From Gammaproteobacteria bacterium (GTDB lineage Bacteria > Pseudomonadota > Gammaproteobacteria > UBA6429 > Thiohalophilaceae): a DNA stretch of 64,000 nucleotides. Shown one piece after another: positions 1-8,135 of the stretch. Below the pieces are notes generated by a model, which saw only the letters and a list, made by a program, of their open reading frames with translations, was not told the origin of the DNA and did not search any database. The DNA lies in contig JAJRZT010000021.1 in NCBI GenBank assembly GCA_024275115.1, positions 1 through 64,000 on the forward strand, given 5' to 3'. Both the position numbers and the translations under genes were made by a program. Position 1 is the stretch's first letter, and every line of letters starts with the position of its first letter.

Positions 1-4
1 AATT

Positions 5-319
5 ATGGCGAAGTCCATTCGTATACGTGCCAACGCTAAAGGCGATGTGGTACTGGTTAAAGCGCTGCTGACCCACCCGATGGAAACCGGTTTGCGCAAA
101 GACAAAAAAACAGGTAAGAAAATTCCTGCCAATTACATTCAGGAAGTCGATTGCACGCACAATGGTAAAACAGTGATGACCGCTCAGTGGGCGGGTGCAG
201 TTTCTAAAAACCCTTATCTTTCTTTCAAATTCGGTGGTGGTAAATCCGGCGATACCGTAGGTATTGCATGGGTGGACAACATCGGCAAGAAAGATTCCAT
301 TGAAACCAGGGTTAAATAA
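5..319 (+). CDS. soxZ: Thiosulfate-oxidation carrier protein SoxZ
   Basis: SoxZ pairs with SoxY in the periplasm; the SoxYZ heterodimer carries sulfur intermediates on the SoxY C-terminal cysteine during thiosulfate oxidation by the Sox complex. The 104-residue product has the usual SoxZ length, and the Ig-like fold sequence is well conserved (IRIRANAKGDVV, LLTHPMETG, the C-terminal GDTVGIAWVDN). No signal peptide is present, as expected because SoxZ is exported with SoxY. The start lies only four bases into the window, so soxY is presumably just upstream, outside it. A strong hairpin follows the stop, making this the last gene of its operon. Confidence 0.95.
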   Translation: MAKSIRIRANAKGDVVLVKALLTHPMETGLRKDKKTGKKIPANYIQEVDCTHNGKTVMTAQWAGAVSKNPYLSFKFGGGKSGDTVGIAWVDNIGKKDSIETRVK

Positions 320-357
320 AAACCTGCTTCAAACAGGTAGTTACATCCCCCCGCAAG

Positions 358-390
358 GCGAAGCTCGTCCAAACCGAGCTTCGCTTTCAC
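358..390 (+). terminator. Hairpin terminator after soxZ
   Basis: A perfect 10-bp stem (gcgaagctcg / cgagcttcgc) with a 7-base loop lies about 40 bases after the soxZ stop and is followed by a short T-containing run (tttcactcactatt). A smaller 5-bp hairpin (acctg/caggt) precedes it. It sits between convergent soxZ and the DUF1456 gene and could work in both directions. The T-run is weak, so efficiency is uncertain. Confidence 0.7.
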
Positions 391-432
391 TCACTATTAT
401 CAGCCCTCTAGATTTACAAAAGTCTATTCTTG

Positions 433-897
433 TCAATCGTCGGCTCGATATTTAAGCTGCATACCTTTTAGAAATTTACGTAAAACCTGATCCTGGCAGG
501 CACGGAAGTTTTTATGTGTAGGCTTTCGAAAAAAAGCACTTAATTCATGTTTGCTAATATCAACTTCAACCCTATTCAGAATATCCAATATTTCATCAGA
601 TTTTAGATTTAATGCTATTTTAATTTTTGTAAAAATAATATTATTTGTTAATTTTTCTTCGGGTTCAGGCTGCTCACCTTCTTTCTTGCCCCGCATCTTA
701 TTTATAAATCCATTTAAGAAAATCGCAAGCACCTTGTCACTGCATTCTTTATACTCTAGGGCATCTTCTTTTTTTAGCAAGTCACTGATCTGGGCGCGTG
801 TTGCCTCAAAATCGGCTGCCGCAAATATCGCAATCATTGCTGAATCAGCAAAATTAAAGGTATAACGGATGCGGCGCATGATATCGTTATTAGTCAT
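433..897 (-). CDS. DUF1456 (YehS-like) family protein
   Basis: The 154-residue product matches the DUF1456/YehS family, whose members carry two tandem copies of a roughly 65-residue helical repeat. Both are visible: residues 1-70 begin MTNNDIMRRIRYTF and residues 85-150 begin LTNNIIFTKIKIALNL, and each ends with a conserved FLNGFI or FLKGMQ helix. No catalytic residues are known for the family and its function is undetermined. There is no signal peptide or membrane segment, so it is cytoplasmic. It is convergent with soxZ and 48 bases downstream of the DUF3622 gene on the same strand. Confidence 0.85.
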   Translation of the reverse strand: MTNNDIMRRIRYTFNFADSAMIAIFAAADFEATRAQISDLLKKEDALEYKECSDKVLAIFLNGFINKMRGKKEGEQPEPEEKLTNNIIFTKIKIALNLKSDEILDILNRVEVDISKHELSAFFRKPTHKNFRACQDQVLRKFLKGMQLKYRADD

Positions 898-945
898 TAA
901 TCGTTCCTGTATATTTATCTAGTTGTAATCGTTAAATCATGGTGA

Positions 946-1251
946 CTAACTGGCGCCCTTCTCTCTTTTTTCATAGGCTTCACGGGCTATCCTTTCTTGC
1001 TCTTGTTTTTCTTGCCCATTTTCGTCTCTCAACTCACGTTGCTTACCATGCCGTTTATTTTTTTCTGCTTGATTATCAAGAAACAATTTTAATTCTTTTT
1101 CAGCCCACTCCGTTGCTTCAGCTTCTGAGGCAAACCCAGCCTGTCTTTTTGAAACAACCGTTTTAGATGATGTAGCCTTTCTAATTATTTCCACCTTCCA
1201 GTTTTTCCTGTTTTTTGCTACACGGTAGTCATATTTCTTAACTTTTGACAT
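946..1251 (-). CDS. DUF3622-like small basic protein
   Basis: This 101-residue, very charged protein resembles the DUF3622 family of aquatic gammaproteobacteria: it begins with a KKYDYRV segment, followed by the W..EI(I)R..T..KTVVSK core and an FASEAEATEWAEKEL helix. The C-terminal third is a Lys/Glu/Arg-rich probable coiled coil. Function is unknown. The composition would suit a nucleic-acid- or ribosome-associated role, but that is only inference. It lies upstream of the DUF1456 gene on the same strand, and the two may be co-transcribed. Confidence 0.7.
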   Translation of the reverse strand: MSKVKKYDYRVAKNRKNWKVEIIRKATSSKTVVSKRQAGFASEAEATEWAEKELKLFLDNQAEKNKRHGKQRELRDENGQEKQEQERIAREAYEKREKGAS

Positions 1252-1434
1252 AATTTTATCTTCCAGAATATTGTTTATGGATTAGATTCCATGTACCACA
1301 TAATAACATATAAGCTAATGATAGCTGACTCTGATTATATTGCTTCTAGGAATATTTCCCTCGCCCTATGCACATATCAATCTAAATTATATTTCTACAT
1401 TTAAATTCCACCAACCAGGTGATAAACTCAACGA

Positions 1435-2100
1435 ATGCAAACACTCAAAACCCTTGAAATAAATATTGCCGATGCACGCTACAGCGTGATCTGGCTGCAC
1501 GGCTTAGGTGCCGATGGCCATGACTTTGAACCCATCGTTGCCGAACTGGATTTTAAAAATAAAGAACAAACCCGTTTTATTTTTCCACATGCGCCGAACA
1601 TACCGGTTACCGTAAACAATGGCATGGTTATGCCTGCATGGTACGATATTGCAGCCCCGCAGATTGATGCTGAGCAGGACGAAAAAGGCATGCGTCACTC
1701 CGCTATGCAAATTAATCAGCTTATTGAAGCTGAAATTGAGCGCGGCATTGACAGTAAAAATATTGTCCTTGCTGGTTTTTCACAGGGCGGTGCAATCGCC
1801 CTGCATACGGGCCTGCGCTTTAACCAACCACTCGCCGGTATTATGGCCTTATCCACTTACTTACCATTGGATACGTTTGTTTCTGCCGAAGCCGCCGTCG
1901 CTAACAAAAATATCGCCATTTTTTATGCCCATGGCGCACAGGATCCTGTCATCCCAATATCACTCGCTGAAACGTCAAAAGAGTTTTTAACCCAGCTAGG
2001 CTATAAAATTGACTGGCACCGTTACCCGATGGAACACAGCGTGATACCACAGGAGATAGACGATATCAGTCACTGGTTAAACCAAATACTGACAAATTAA
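1435..2100 (+). CDS. Alpha/beta-hydrolase carboxylesterase (EstB/phospholipase family)
   Basis: A cytoplasmic serine hydrolase of the carboxylesterase/acyl-protein-thioesterase-like family (Abhydrolase_2), about 220 residues as usual. The family hydrolyses short acyl esters. Visible features are the oxyanion-hole segment WLHGLGADGHDF (20-31), the nucleophile elbow GFSQGG with Ser116, an acid residue at Asp170 in HGAQDPVIP, and the catalytic His201 in MEHSV. The conserved GMVMPAWYDI segment is typical of the gammaproteobacterial EstB group. It starts at ATG 1435 and stands alone, convergent with cyaA. The natural substrate cannot be read from sequence. Confidence 0.92.
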   Translation: MQTLKTLEINIADARYSVIWLHGLGADGHDFEPIVAELDFKNKEQTRFIFPHAPNIPVTVNNGMVMPAWYDIAAPQIDAEQDEKGMRHSAMQINQLIEAEIERGIDSKNIVLAGFSQGGAIALHTGLRFNQPLAGIMALSTYLPLDTFVSAEAAVANKNIAIFYAHGAQDPVIPISLAETSKEFLTQLGYKIDWHRYPMEHSVIPQEIDDISHWLNQILTN

Positions 2101-2199
2101 AATACCCACAACGTGTTAACTTGAAAAAGGTTTTTTCGTTGTGTACCCAAAGCACTTCGTGGGGCAGGCTCTTCGTCGTGCCCGTTGTGGTTAAAAAAA

Positions 2200-2421
2200 C
2201 TAAACCAACGCCTCTAAAGCCAAACTCAGGTAATCCTCAATTTCTTTTTTGTACTTTAAGTAATGAAAGGTTTGCAAATACCGCATATCCATATCAAGCA
2301 GGCTCTTCGATAAGTCTATATCAGTAATATAGATAGGATACTTTGCACCACTACGGCGCTTATTAAGAATATGTTTTGCAACTTCAACATATAACTTTTC
2401 GCCAAACTCCAATGAACTGAA
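2200..2421 (-). other. Orphaned C-terminal tail of cyaA beyond an in-frame TAA
   Basis: Directly after the cyaA stop the same reading frame stays open for about 73 more codons (FSSLEFGEKLYVEVAKHIL... to DYLSLALEALV) and ends at 2200. The junction reads TGT GAA GGC CAG TAA TTC AGT TCA, so a single base change (for example GAA to TAA) would explain the stop. The tail looks like the normal C-terminus of class I adenylate cyclases and shows no other damage. It may be lost by a recent nonsense mutation, translated by stop readthrough, reinitiated at TTG 2412, or reflect a sequencing error. Confidence 0.75.
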
Positions 2422-5055
2422 TTACTGGCCTTCACAATAAATAGTAAAGACAACGGCACCGTCTACTTTATCACCTATTACCTGCAAGCTAATGTATTTA
2501 GATGGCCGCACATAGCGGTTAATCGCATGTTGTTCTAAATAGGACCCCTCAAAATCTGAAGATTCTATTTTGTAGAACTGCACCAGCTCAGCCACTGCCT
2601 GATTGTCTTCAATCGCATTTAAAAAATTCATTCGTTTATGTACAGATGAAAAAAACTGTTGCAGGTGCTTCACTAAACTATAAACATCATGAAAATCATC
2701 CTGCTGATAAAACAGTGTTCCCTTCTCATCCAGCACGTAGATCATGGCACTTTTATTCTTAACGCGGTAAAAACATTGCACCACACCGGGCTTGTTAACA
2801 CTATATATAATAGGCAAATCCGAATCTTTATCTGCCTCAATATCAAACTCGGTTAAATAAAACGTTGATTGTGGTGCAGACAAATGTTCCAGCAAGCGCT
2901 CTAAAGTGCCCGCCGCATAAAATTTTAAGTTATCATCTTCTATCTGCAATAAGTAATAGTCCCATTGCACGCCAAGTATATATTGTTTGGCAATATTAGT
3001 TGGCTGCGTATAAAAGAAGGCTATCACCTGTTCAAAAACATTTTCTATCCGCAAAGCAATGGATGGGCCACGATAGGATGAATAGCTATGCGCATTAATT
3101 CGCGGCGGGCGCTGCCCTTTAGACGGCGGCGACCACTGTAAATAATCTCGCAAACAATTCATTAAGCCTTTTACACCAAAATAGCGAAAGGTCAGAACTT
3201 CCTGCCAACTGGTTACAATTACCTGTTCAATGCTGAGTGCTAGATTTTCCCACATGCCGCCAAAACGTAAGGCATCGGTTCGGTTGCTGGCAATTTGTTG
3301 GCCTTTTTTTGTGTAGTCAGAAAATGGATCAACGCCGAGATTAATATAAGTACCCACGGCACTGACTTTTGCAGGGCGGCTAAAGTCATGGAACGATGCA
3401 TTTTGTAAATGCTCGTCTGGAAATAATTTTTCCATGCTTTGGATGGTTTGCAAAATTTCACGTTCAGACAGATCACTTTTACCTGCATATAAGGCAATAA
3501 TAGTATTATGGTTAAATAGTTTATTAAAAAAGCACCAGGTTATTAACTCCATTAAATCATAAGATCGTTTAATGGGTGAGCGTACCGCTATTTCTTTTTC
3601 GTCAACAATGCCGCTAAATATCATCCAGGATTCAGTATTATCATCCCCAAAAAATTGATGAATAGACAAATGGCTTTCATATAAATTTTTTGTAATCCCC
3701 TGATGAATAACATCTATTTTGCCAGCCTTACGCTCAAAGGCAGCATATAATTTTCGCCCCAGTACGTTTAAGTCTGACTGCTTGATGAAATGACTGTCGA
3801 TACTCGACTCACGTGCAAAGTCTGATAAAAAGTGGTAGCTGCGAGTAAATTCATCAATTAAGATAGCGCGTTCTTCCATCACATGATTCACATTCCATTC
3901 ATTGCGACTGTCTAGCAACACCAGCTTACCGCTAGGCCATGCCCATTTTTTTACACGTTCAATAAGTACTTCAACTCTCCAGTCATTTTTATTTGATGCA
4001 CCTTTCGATTCATCACTGAGAGCAATGTCCACTTTAAAATAAAAACTCCGCCGCACCAGCTCCAGGCGATCCATCTCATTTTGCTGAATAAGATACTGCT
4101 CCACTTTATCCAGCATCATTAAGTAAGGGTCGAGCGAATTAATATCAATATTATCTTCATACACGGCACGCTTATAACGCAGCGCTATCATTTCAATATC
4201 CGGGTATTCCCATGCATACGCCTGCATCAGTAATATTTTCAGAATGGATTTATACGGTGAATTAATACCTTTATATAACAGCCATAAGCTTGCACCATAA
4301 AATTCTTCTGCCGGGATTCGATTTAAGCCGCCAAAATCAATATGCTCATGCGCATGCATAAAACGCTGGCGTTGGAATTCTTCCACCATTTCATCGTATT
4401 GCTCTTCTTTATCTGGTGGAATCAACCACCATGCAGGATAACGCCCGGCCAATAATAAACTGGTGCGATAAAATTCTTCAAGCAATAAATAATGCAGCGC
4501 ACTGCCCGAACTTTCTGAACTCAGCTGGCCAATTTCACCACGTTTAAATTTAACCGGATCAACCAGATAAATATTGGCCTCAACCCCCAGTTCTCTTGCC
4601 CATTCTTCCACAGCTTTGGCTTTATTTTGTAACTCTTCAATCTGCAGCGCAGTCAAATTACTTTCATGGCATATCCAGATGTCAAAATCACTTTGTTTTG
4701 AATAGGCAATACTGCCACTGCTACCCATCAGATAAATCGCCAGAATTTCAAACTTCCAATAGGCGCGTTTTTTAAACTCAAAACTTCTAAAATGTTTTTT
4801 TATACGGCTTATTGATGATGAGCTGACACTATAATTTGGAATACCCGCAGGTGTTGCCTTGCTCACATAGCCAGGCAATATAGGATGATTAACGTGAAAC
4901 AGCACCGGCAGCAGTTCGACAAACTGGCGCTGAGTTTGCCGCATATCGGCAAAACTACGGCTTAAACGCTGTGCATTTAGCTTTTCGAAGCGCTGTTTGA
5001 TGTCCTGATAATAGCGCTCTTCACCCAATTTGGGAGTTATTTTGGGACTTCTCAT
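2422..5055 (-). CDS. cyaA: Class I adenylate cyclase, interrupted near the C-terminus
   Basis: Class I adenylate cyclase makes cAMP from ATP for CRP-type regulation. The N-terminal nucleotidyltransferase signature is intact: GSSGS at 111-115 and SDFDIW from 122, which bind the nucleotide and metal. The large regulatory C-terminal part follows. The ORF stops at residue 877, but the frame continues as a conserved-looking tail to position 2200 (separate entry), so the full protein would be about 950 residues. The catalytic N-terminal half is unaffected, and the truncated product may still be active. It is divergent from the PAS/GGDEF-like gene. Confidence 0.9.
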   Translation of the reverse strand: MRSPKITPKLGEERYYQDIKQRFEKLNAQRLSRSFADMRQTQRQFVELLPVLFHVNHPILPGYVSKATPAGIPNYSVSSSSISRIKKHFRSFEFKKRAYWKFEILAIYLMGSSGSIAYSKQSDFDIWICHESNLTALQIEELQNKAKAVEEWARELGVEANIYLVDPVKFKRGEIGQLSSESSGSALHYLLLEEFYRTSLLLAGRYPAWWLIPPDKEEQYDEMVEEFQRQRFMHAHEHIDFGGLNRIPAEEFYGASLWLLYKGINSPYKSILKILLMQAYAWEYPDIEMIALRYKRAVYEDNIDINSLDPYLMMLDKVEQYLIQQNEMDRLELVRRSFYFKVDIALSDESKGASNKNDWRVEVLIERVKKWAWPSGKLVLLDSRNEWNVNHVMEERAILIDEFTRSYHFLSDFARESSIDSHFIKQSDLNVLGRKLYAAFERKAGKIDVIHQGITKNLYESHLSIHQFFGDDNTESWMIFSGIVDEKEIAVRSPIKRSYDLMELITWCFFNKLFNHNTIIALYAGKSDLSEREILQTIQSMEKLFPDEHLQNASFHDFSRPAKVSAVGTYINLGVDPFSDYTKKGQQIASNRTDALRFGGMWENLALSIEQVIVTSWQEVLTFRYFGVKGLMNCLRDYLQWSPPSKGQRPPRINAHSYSSYRGPSIALRIENVFEQVIAFFYTQPTNIAKQYILGVQWDYYLLQIEDDNLKFYAAGTLERLLEHLSAPQSTFYLTEFDIEADKDSDLPIIYSVNKPGVVQCFYRVKNKSAMIYVLDEKGTLFYQQDDFHDVYSLVKHLQQFFSSVHKRMNFLNAIEDNQAVAELVQFYKIESSDFEGSYLEQHAINRYVRPSKYISLQVIGDKVDGAVVFTIYCEGQ

Positions 5056-5241
5056 ATCCCTCTATATCGGCCAAAATAAAGGAGACTCAAGTCAAATTTT
5101 TACTGACGGTTTTTATAAGCTATTGATATTAGGTCAATAAATATTTCACTTATTTTTAATTTTCACTTTAGGAAATATTTCATTGGCCGATAAATTGTTT
5201 TAGAGGTAAAAGTACAACTATTCACATAAAAATAAGGAATA

Positions 5242-6096
5242 ATGGGGATTATGTTAGAGCAACTCGACAAGCAAACATTACAGCATATTATCGAAACCTC
5301 GCCCATCGGCTTATTTTTAACCGACAAGCAAGGAAAAGTGAACTGGCTTAACCCAACCTTGGCGCACCTGCTCGAAACTCAGCCAGAAGACTTTATTGGC
5401 CAGAGCGAACAGTCCGTTGCAGAAGGACTCAAAGCGCTGTTTTCAGAACAAGGTGTTGTGCGCATTGATTCTGAAACCGAACCCGGCAAGCATTTTATCT
5501 GTACCAAACAACCACTGGATGCAGACGCTGCCACACATATACACTTTGTGCATGATGCTAGCAGCATGCATGCACTGTTTCAGGAACGTGATGAATTAAA
5601 AAATATCATCGAAGAAATGAAGGCCATTGATCCTGTTACCGGTATGCCAAATTACCGTGCTATTTTAAATGCACTCGAGCCACAGGTTTCCCGCAGCCGT
5701 CGTTATGGCAATGTGCTATCGGTTATCATTGTTCAACTCACTAACTTAAATGAGTTGCAAAAAGAAATAGGTGAAAATCAACTAAACGAACTTATTGTCG
5801 CCTGTTCACATATGCTCAACGACCAGGTTCGCTGGGCTGATATGATTGGCCATATCAACGATCATGAATTTTTGCTTATCCTGCCTGAAACATCCGAACA
5901 GGATACGCACAAACTTAAAGATATTTTAAGCGAGCGTTTCACCAGTATTAAGGTTGGCGATATGGCCGAAAATAATATGAAACTAAACATCGACTTTGGA
6001 CTTGCCCAGTGGGACAAAGGCATGGACGTTCCTTTGTTTATTCAAACTGCCCGGGATATGTTAGAAGAAACACCGCCAGAAAAAGCAACCGCCTAA
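5242..6096 (+). CDS. PAS domain protein with degenerate GGDEF domain
   Basis: The 284-residue cytoplasmic protein has an N-terminal PAS domain (about 12-105, TSPIGLFLTDKQGKVNWLNP), a helical linker (115-128) and a GGDEF-type domain (129-280) opening with DPVTGMPNYRAI. The catalytic signature is replaced: residues 203-210 read GHINDHEF where active diguanylate cyclases have RxGGDEF. It is therefore unlikely to make c-di-GMP and more probably acts as a sensor or binding protein. It is divergent from cyaA across 186 bases. ATG 5242 and ATG 5251 are both possible starts. The last residues (PEKATA) close the domain with no extra module. Confidence 0.85.
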   Translation: MGIMLEQLDKQTLQHIIETSPIGLFLTDKQGKVNWLNPTLAHLLETQPEDFIGQSEQSVAEGLKALFSEQGVVRIDSETEPGKHFICTKQPLDADAATHIHFVHDASSMHALFQERDELKNIIEEMKAIDPVTGMPNYRAILNALEPQVSRSRRYGNVLSVIIVQLTNLNELQKEIGENQLNELIVACSHMLNDQVRWADMIGHINDHEFLLILPETSEQDTHKLKDILSERFTSIKVGDMAENNMKLNIDFGLAQWDKGMDVPLFIQTARDMLEETPPEKATA

Positions 6097-6264
6097 CACC
6101 ACTTTAACCCGGAAAGCGGTTCCAAATTAAAGCCACCACTTTTATTTTGATTTAAACTACCCATATATAGCTACAAAAGCACTAAAGGCCCTTTCTCGTA
6201 TGCTGTTATTAAATATTCTTGGTGCAAAACAATGGGGGCTTGCTTTTTGACTTTGCAGTGAGGG

Positions 6265-6912
6265 CTATCCATCATCAACAAGGTGTGCCATAAATTTGGT
6301 AAAGGGCACAATATTTTGGTTCACGCTCGCTTCTTCAAGTGCAGCCATGTAACTATCACGTTTTTCCACTGGGACAATAGTCCATGGATAGCCGCCACTC
6401 GCTAACATTGTATTCATTAAAAAGCGCCCCATGCGACCATTTCCATCCATATACGGATGGATATATACAAAAATAAAATGTCCGAGTACCACACGCACGG
6501 AGGCTTCCGTTTCTTCACGGAGTAAATCAAAAAGTGCTGGCATAGCATCGCGCACTGCTTCACAGCTTGGCGGTACATGCATTGAGCGGCGAATATAAAC
6601 TGGCGCGTTACGGTAACCAGCAAGATCAGCAGGTTGCAAAATACCTGCTGTCACACCAGGCGCAAACATTTCCCGATACCAGGCTCGATGGGCATCATCC
6701 GCGACAGTCCCCGCATTTTTGCCTTGTAATACTTTTTCAACACTATCACGAACTTGTTGATAAGCTTGCCAATAGCCACGTGCTGCCAATGCATTTTTGT
6801 GTTCGCGATCTTCTGGATTATCATCTGGCTCCCAATTTCCGCTGCGAACCCGCTCAATCAACTCCAAACTTACACGGTAGCCCTCAATTGATAAGGAAAG
6901 TAAGATAAGGGG
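6265..6912 (-). pseudogene. 5'-truncated Fic-domain protein
   Basis: Fic enzymes transfer AMP or related groups to target proteins. The active-site loop HPYMDGNGRMGR is intact, and the C-terminus (FTKFMAHLV) looks complete. The N-terminus is missing: the frame reads upstream through IEGYRVSLELIERV, which is normally internal in this Fic subgroup, and then hits a TGA inside the sequence aaagtaagataaggggtca. The only in-frame start in the homologous part is TTG 6867. Homologues are much longer, so this is probably a gene cut by an insertion or rearrangement. It is not excluded that a short, unregulated Fic domain is still made. Confidence 0.75.
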
Positions 6913-6915
6913 TCA
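6897..6915 (+). repeat. Junction repeat copy 1 (aaagtaagataaggggtca)
   Basis: A 19-base motif identical to 6973-6991, 76 bases away in direct orientation. It coincides with the point where homology to Fic proteins ends, so it looks like the edge of an inserted or excised element. Confidence 0.8.
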
Positions 6916-6972
6916 AATCGCTTGTTAAACAATATAGACTCCGGCTATGAGCAAAAGGTGACAGAACTATTT

Positions 6973-6991
6973 AAAGTAAGATAAGGGGTCA
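6973..6991 (+). repeat. Junction repeat copy 2 (aaagtaagataaggggtca)
   Basis: Second exact copy of the 19-base motif. The 57 bases between copies hold no recognisable gene. No transposase survives beside it. Confidence 0.8.
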
Positions 6992-7061
6992 GGATAAAGA
7001 GAGGGACACTGATAACTTAATAGCTTTAGTCTTTTTAAAGAATAAAAGGTTGCCACCAAGC

Positions 7062-7090
7062 CTTGCTCTTAAGCAAGACTTTTTTATTTT
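7062..7090 (+). terminator. Rho-independent-type hairpin in the accessory patch
   Basis: A 6-bp stem cttgct/agcaag with a 4-base loop is followed directly by acttttttatttt. It reads on the plus strand, yet no plus-strand gene precedes it within the window, so it may belong to a deleted or mobile element. The stretch 6916-7096 otherwise shows no coding potential. Confidence 0.5.
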
Positions 7091-7096
7091 AAACGA

Positions 7097-7788
7097 TTAA
7101 CAAAACTGTTTCATTTTTATTTCAAGTTCAGCTAATCCATTTTGATAAACCCCAGGAAAGCGATCCACGGCCATGGCTAAATCTTTAACCGCGGGCTCAA
7201 TCCATGTCATGGCCTCTAAAATATCGTCGTGTTGTTGTGCTAAATCTTGCCAATACCAAATCGGCTCATGATGAAAAATCCGATTTCACAGCCGCCTGAT
7301 TTTATTAAAACGCGGGCTAAGGTTTTGTCGAGTACGCCGTGTTCGCGGCATGGCTGGGAAAGCAGTTTTAATAATACTCGGCCACAGTATTTGCTCATAG
7401 CGTTTATCAAACAAGCTTGTCCAGAACCCAAAATTTAACTCAGCAATGAGCCGACCTGGCTCTAAGGTCTTTTTTTGGCGTAGTAGAGATTGCTTTGCTT
7501 TGTCGATAGAGCGTTGATCGCGTGTGTGAATAATTTTGTTATTATCAAACCAATCATCCTGACCAAAATGTGCCGTAGCCGCTTGATGAATGGTATTACG
7601 TAAACCTATTTCCAAGAGCTGCAAGGTGGGGTAAAGACTCTCACTGAGGGCAACATTCCACGCATAATGGCTAAATAAATTAGGTCGCCATTATTAGAGG
7701 CTAATTGCTGCTGATAAGCCTCTAACCGCTCATTTGACAGTACTTGTTTTAGCTTATTTGCAAAGTCCGCTTGCATAAAAGGTTCCAT
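7097..7788 (-). pseudogene. Abi-family protein, frameshifted and nonsense-mutated
   Basis: Three consecutive pieces of one protein lie on the minus strand. Piece one (from 7788) reads KLKQVLSNERLEAYQQQLASNNGDL. A frameshift near 7680 moves the frame to LFSHYAWNVALSESLYPTLQLLEIGLRN and the conserved LIAELNFGFWTSLFDKRYEQILW. An in-frame TGA at about 7286 interrupts RRL-NRIFHHEPIWYWQDL, after which the frame stays open to a TAA at 7097. Joined, it is a roughly 230-residue Abi-like protein (abortive-infection-associated family) with its RN-x-x-x-H motif (RNRIFH). Two lesions make it non-functional as one chain. Confidence 0.85.
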
Positions 7789-8135
7789 CTCACTATGATT
7801 AAAGAACAGTCCTCGGGCACTTCCTCTCCTGGTGAAAATCAGTGATGAATCCGGGGTTTTTTTTGCCTATTATATTTAGCCCTACATCAACTGCGTTAGC
7901 AAAAAAAGCACACAGGGGGCAGGTTTTGCCTTTAAGCAGTTCCACCGTCCACAAAGGCTTGTTCTTTACCTTTTAACACTAATCTTGCCTGATTATGGAT
8001 AGCCCACTTTGCAAAGTCAAAAAGAAAGACCTCGGCATGGCGCCAATTTATGTATCAATTAGCAATACATCTGATACACAAAAAAACCATTGTATTTTTA
8101 TAAATCTAACTAAACCAAAGCCCTACAAGTTTTTT
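7789..8135. other. Gene-free stretch between the Abi pseudogene and argH
   Basis: No convincing gene is present in these roughly 350 bases. Bases 7995-8030 resemble, in inverted orientation, the sequence at 6240-6275 (ctttttgactttgca...ggctatccat). Bases 8049-8079 hold nested short inverted repeats (atgtat/atacat and gtatca/tgatac). On the minus strand about 37 codons (WRHAEVFLFDFAKWAIHNQARLVLKG) look like a fragment of a lost gene that I cannot name. Confidence 0.5.

Noticed and set aside
2103-2192. Repeated cacaacg/cgttgtg inverted segments between the carboxylesterase and cyaA tail
   Set aside because: The pairing is ambiguous and lacks a proper T-run; it may be a terminator but I could not define it.
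2200-5055. Alternative genetic code reading TAA as sense
   Set aside because: Many genes here end with TAA in normal positions, so the cyaA stop is a local event.
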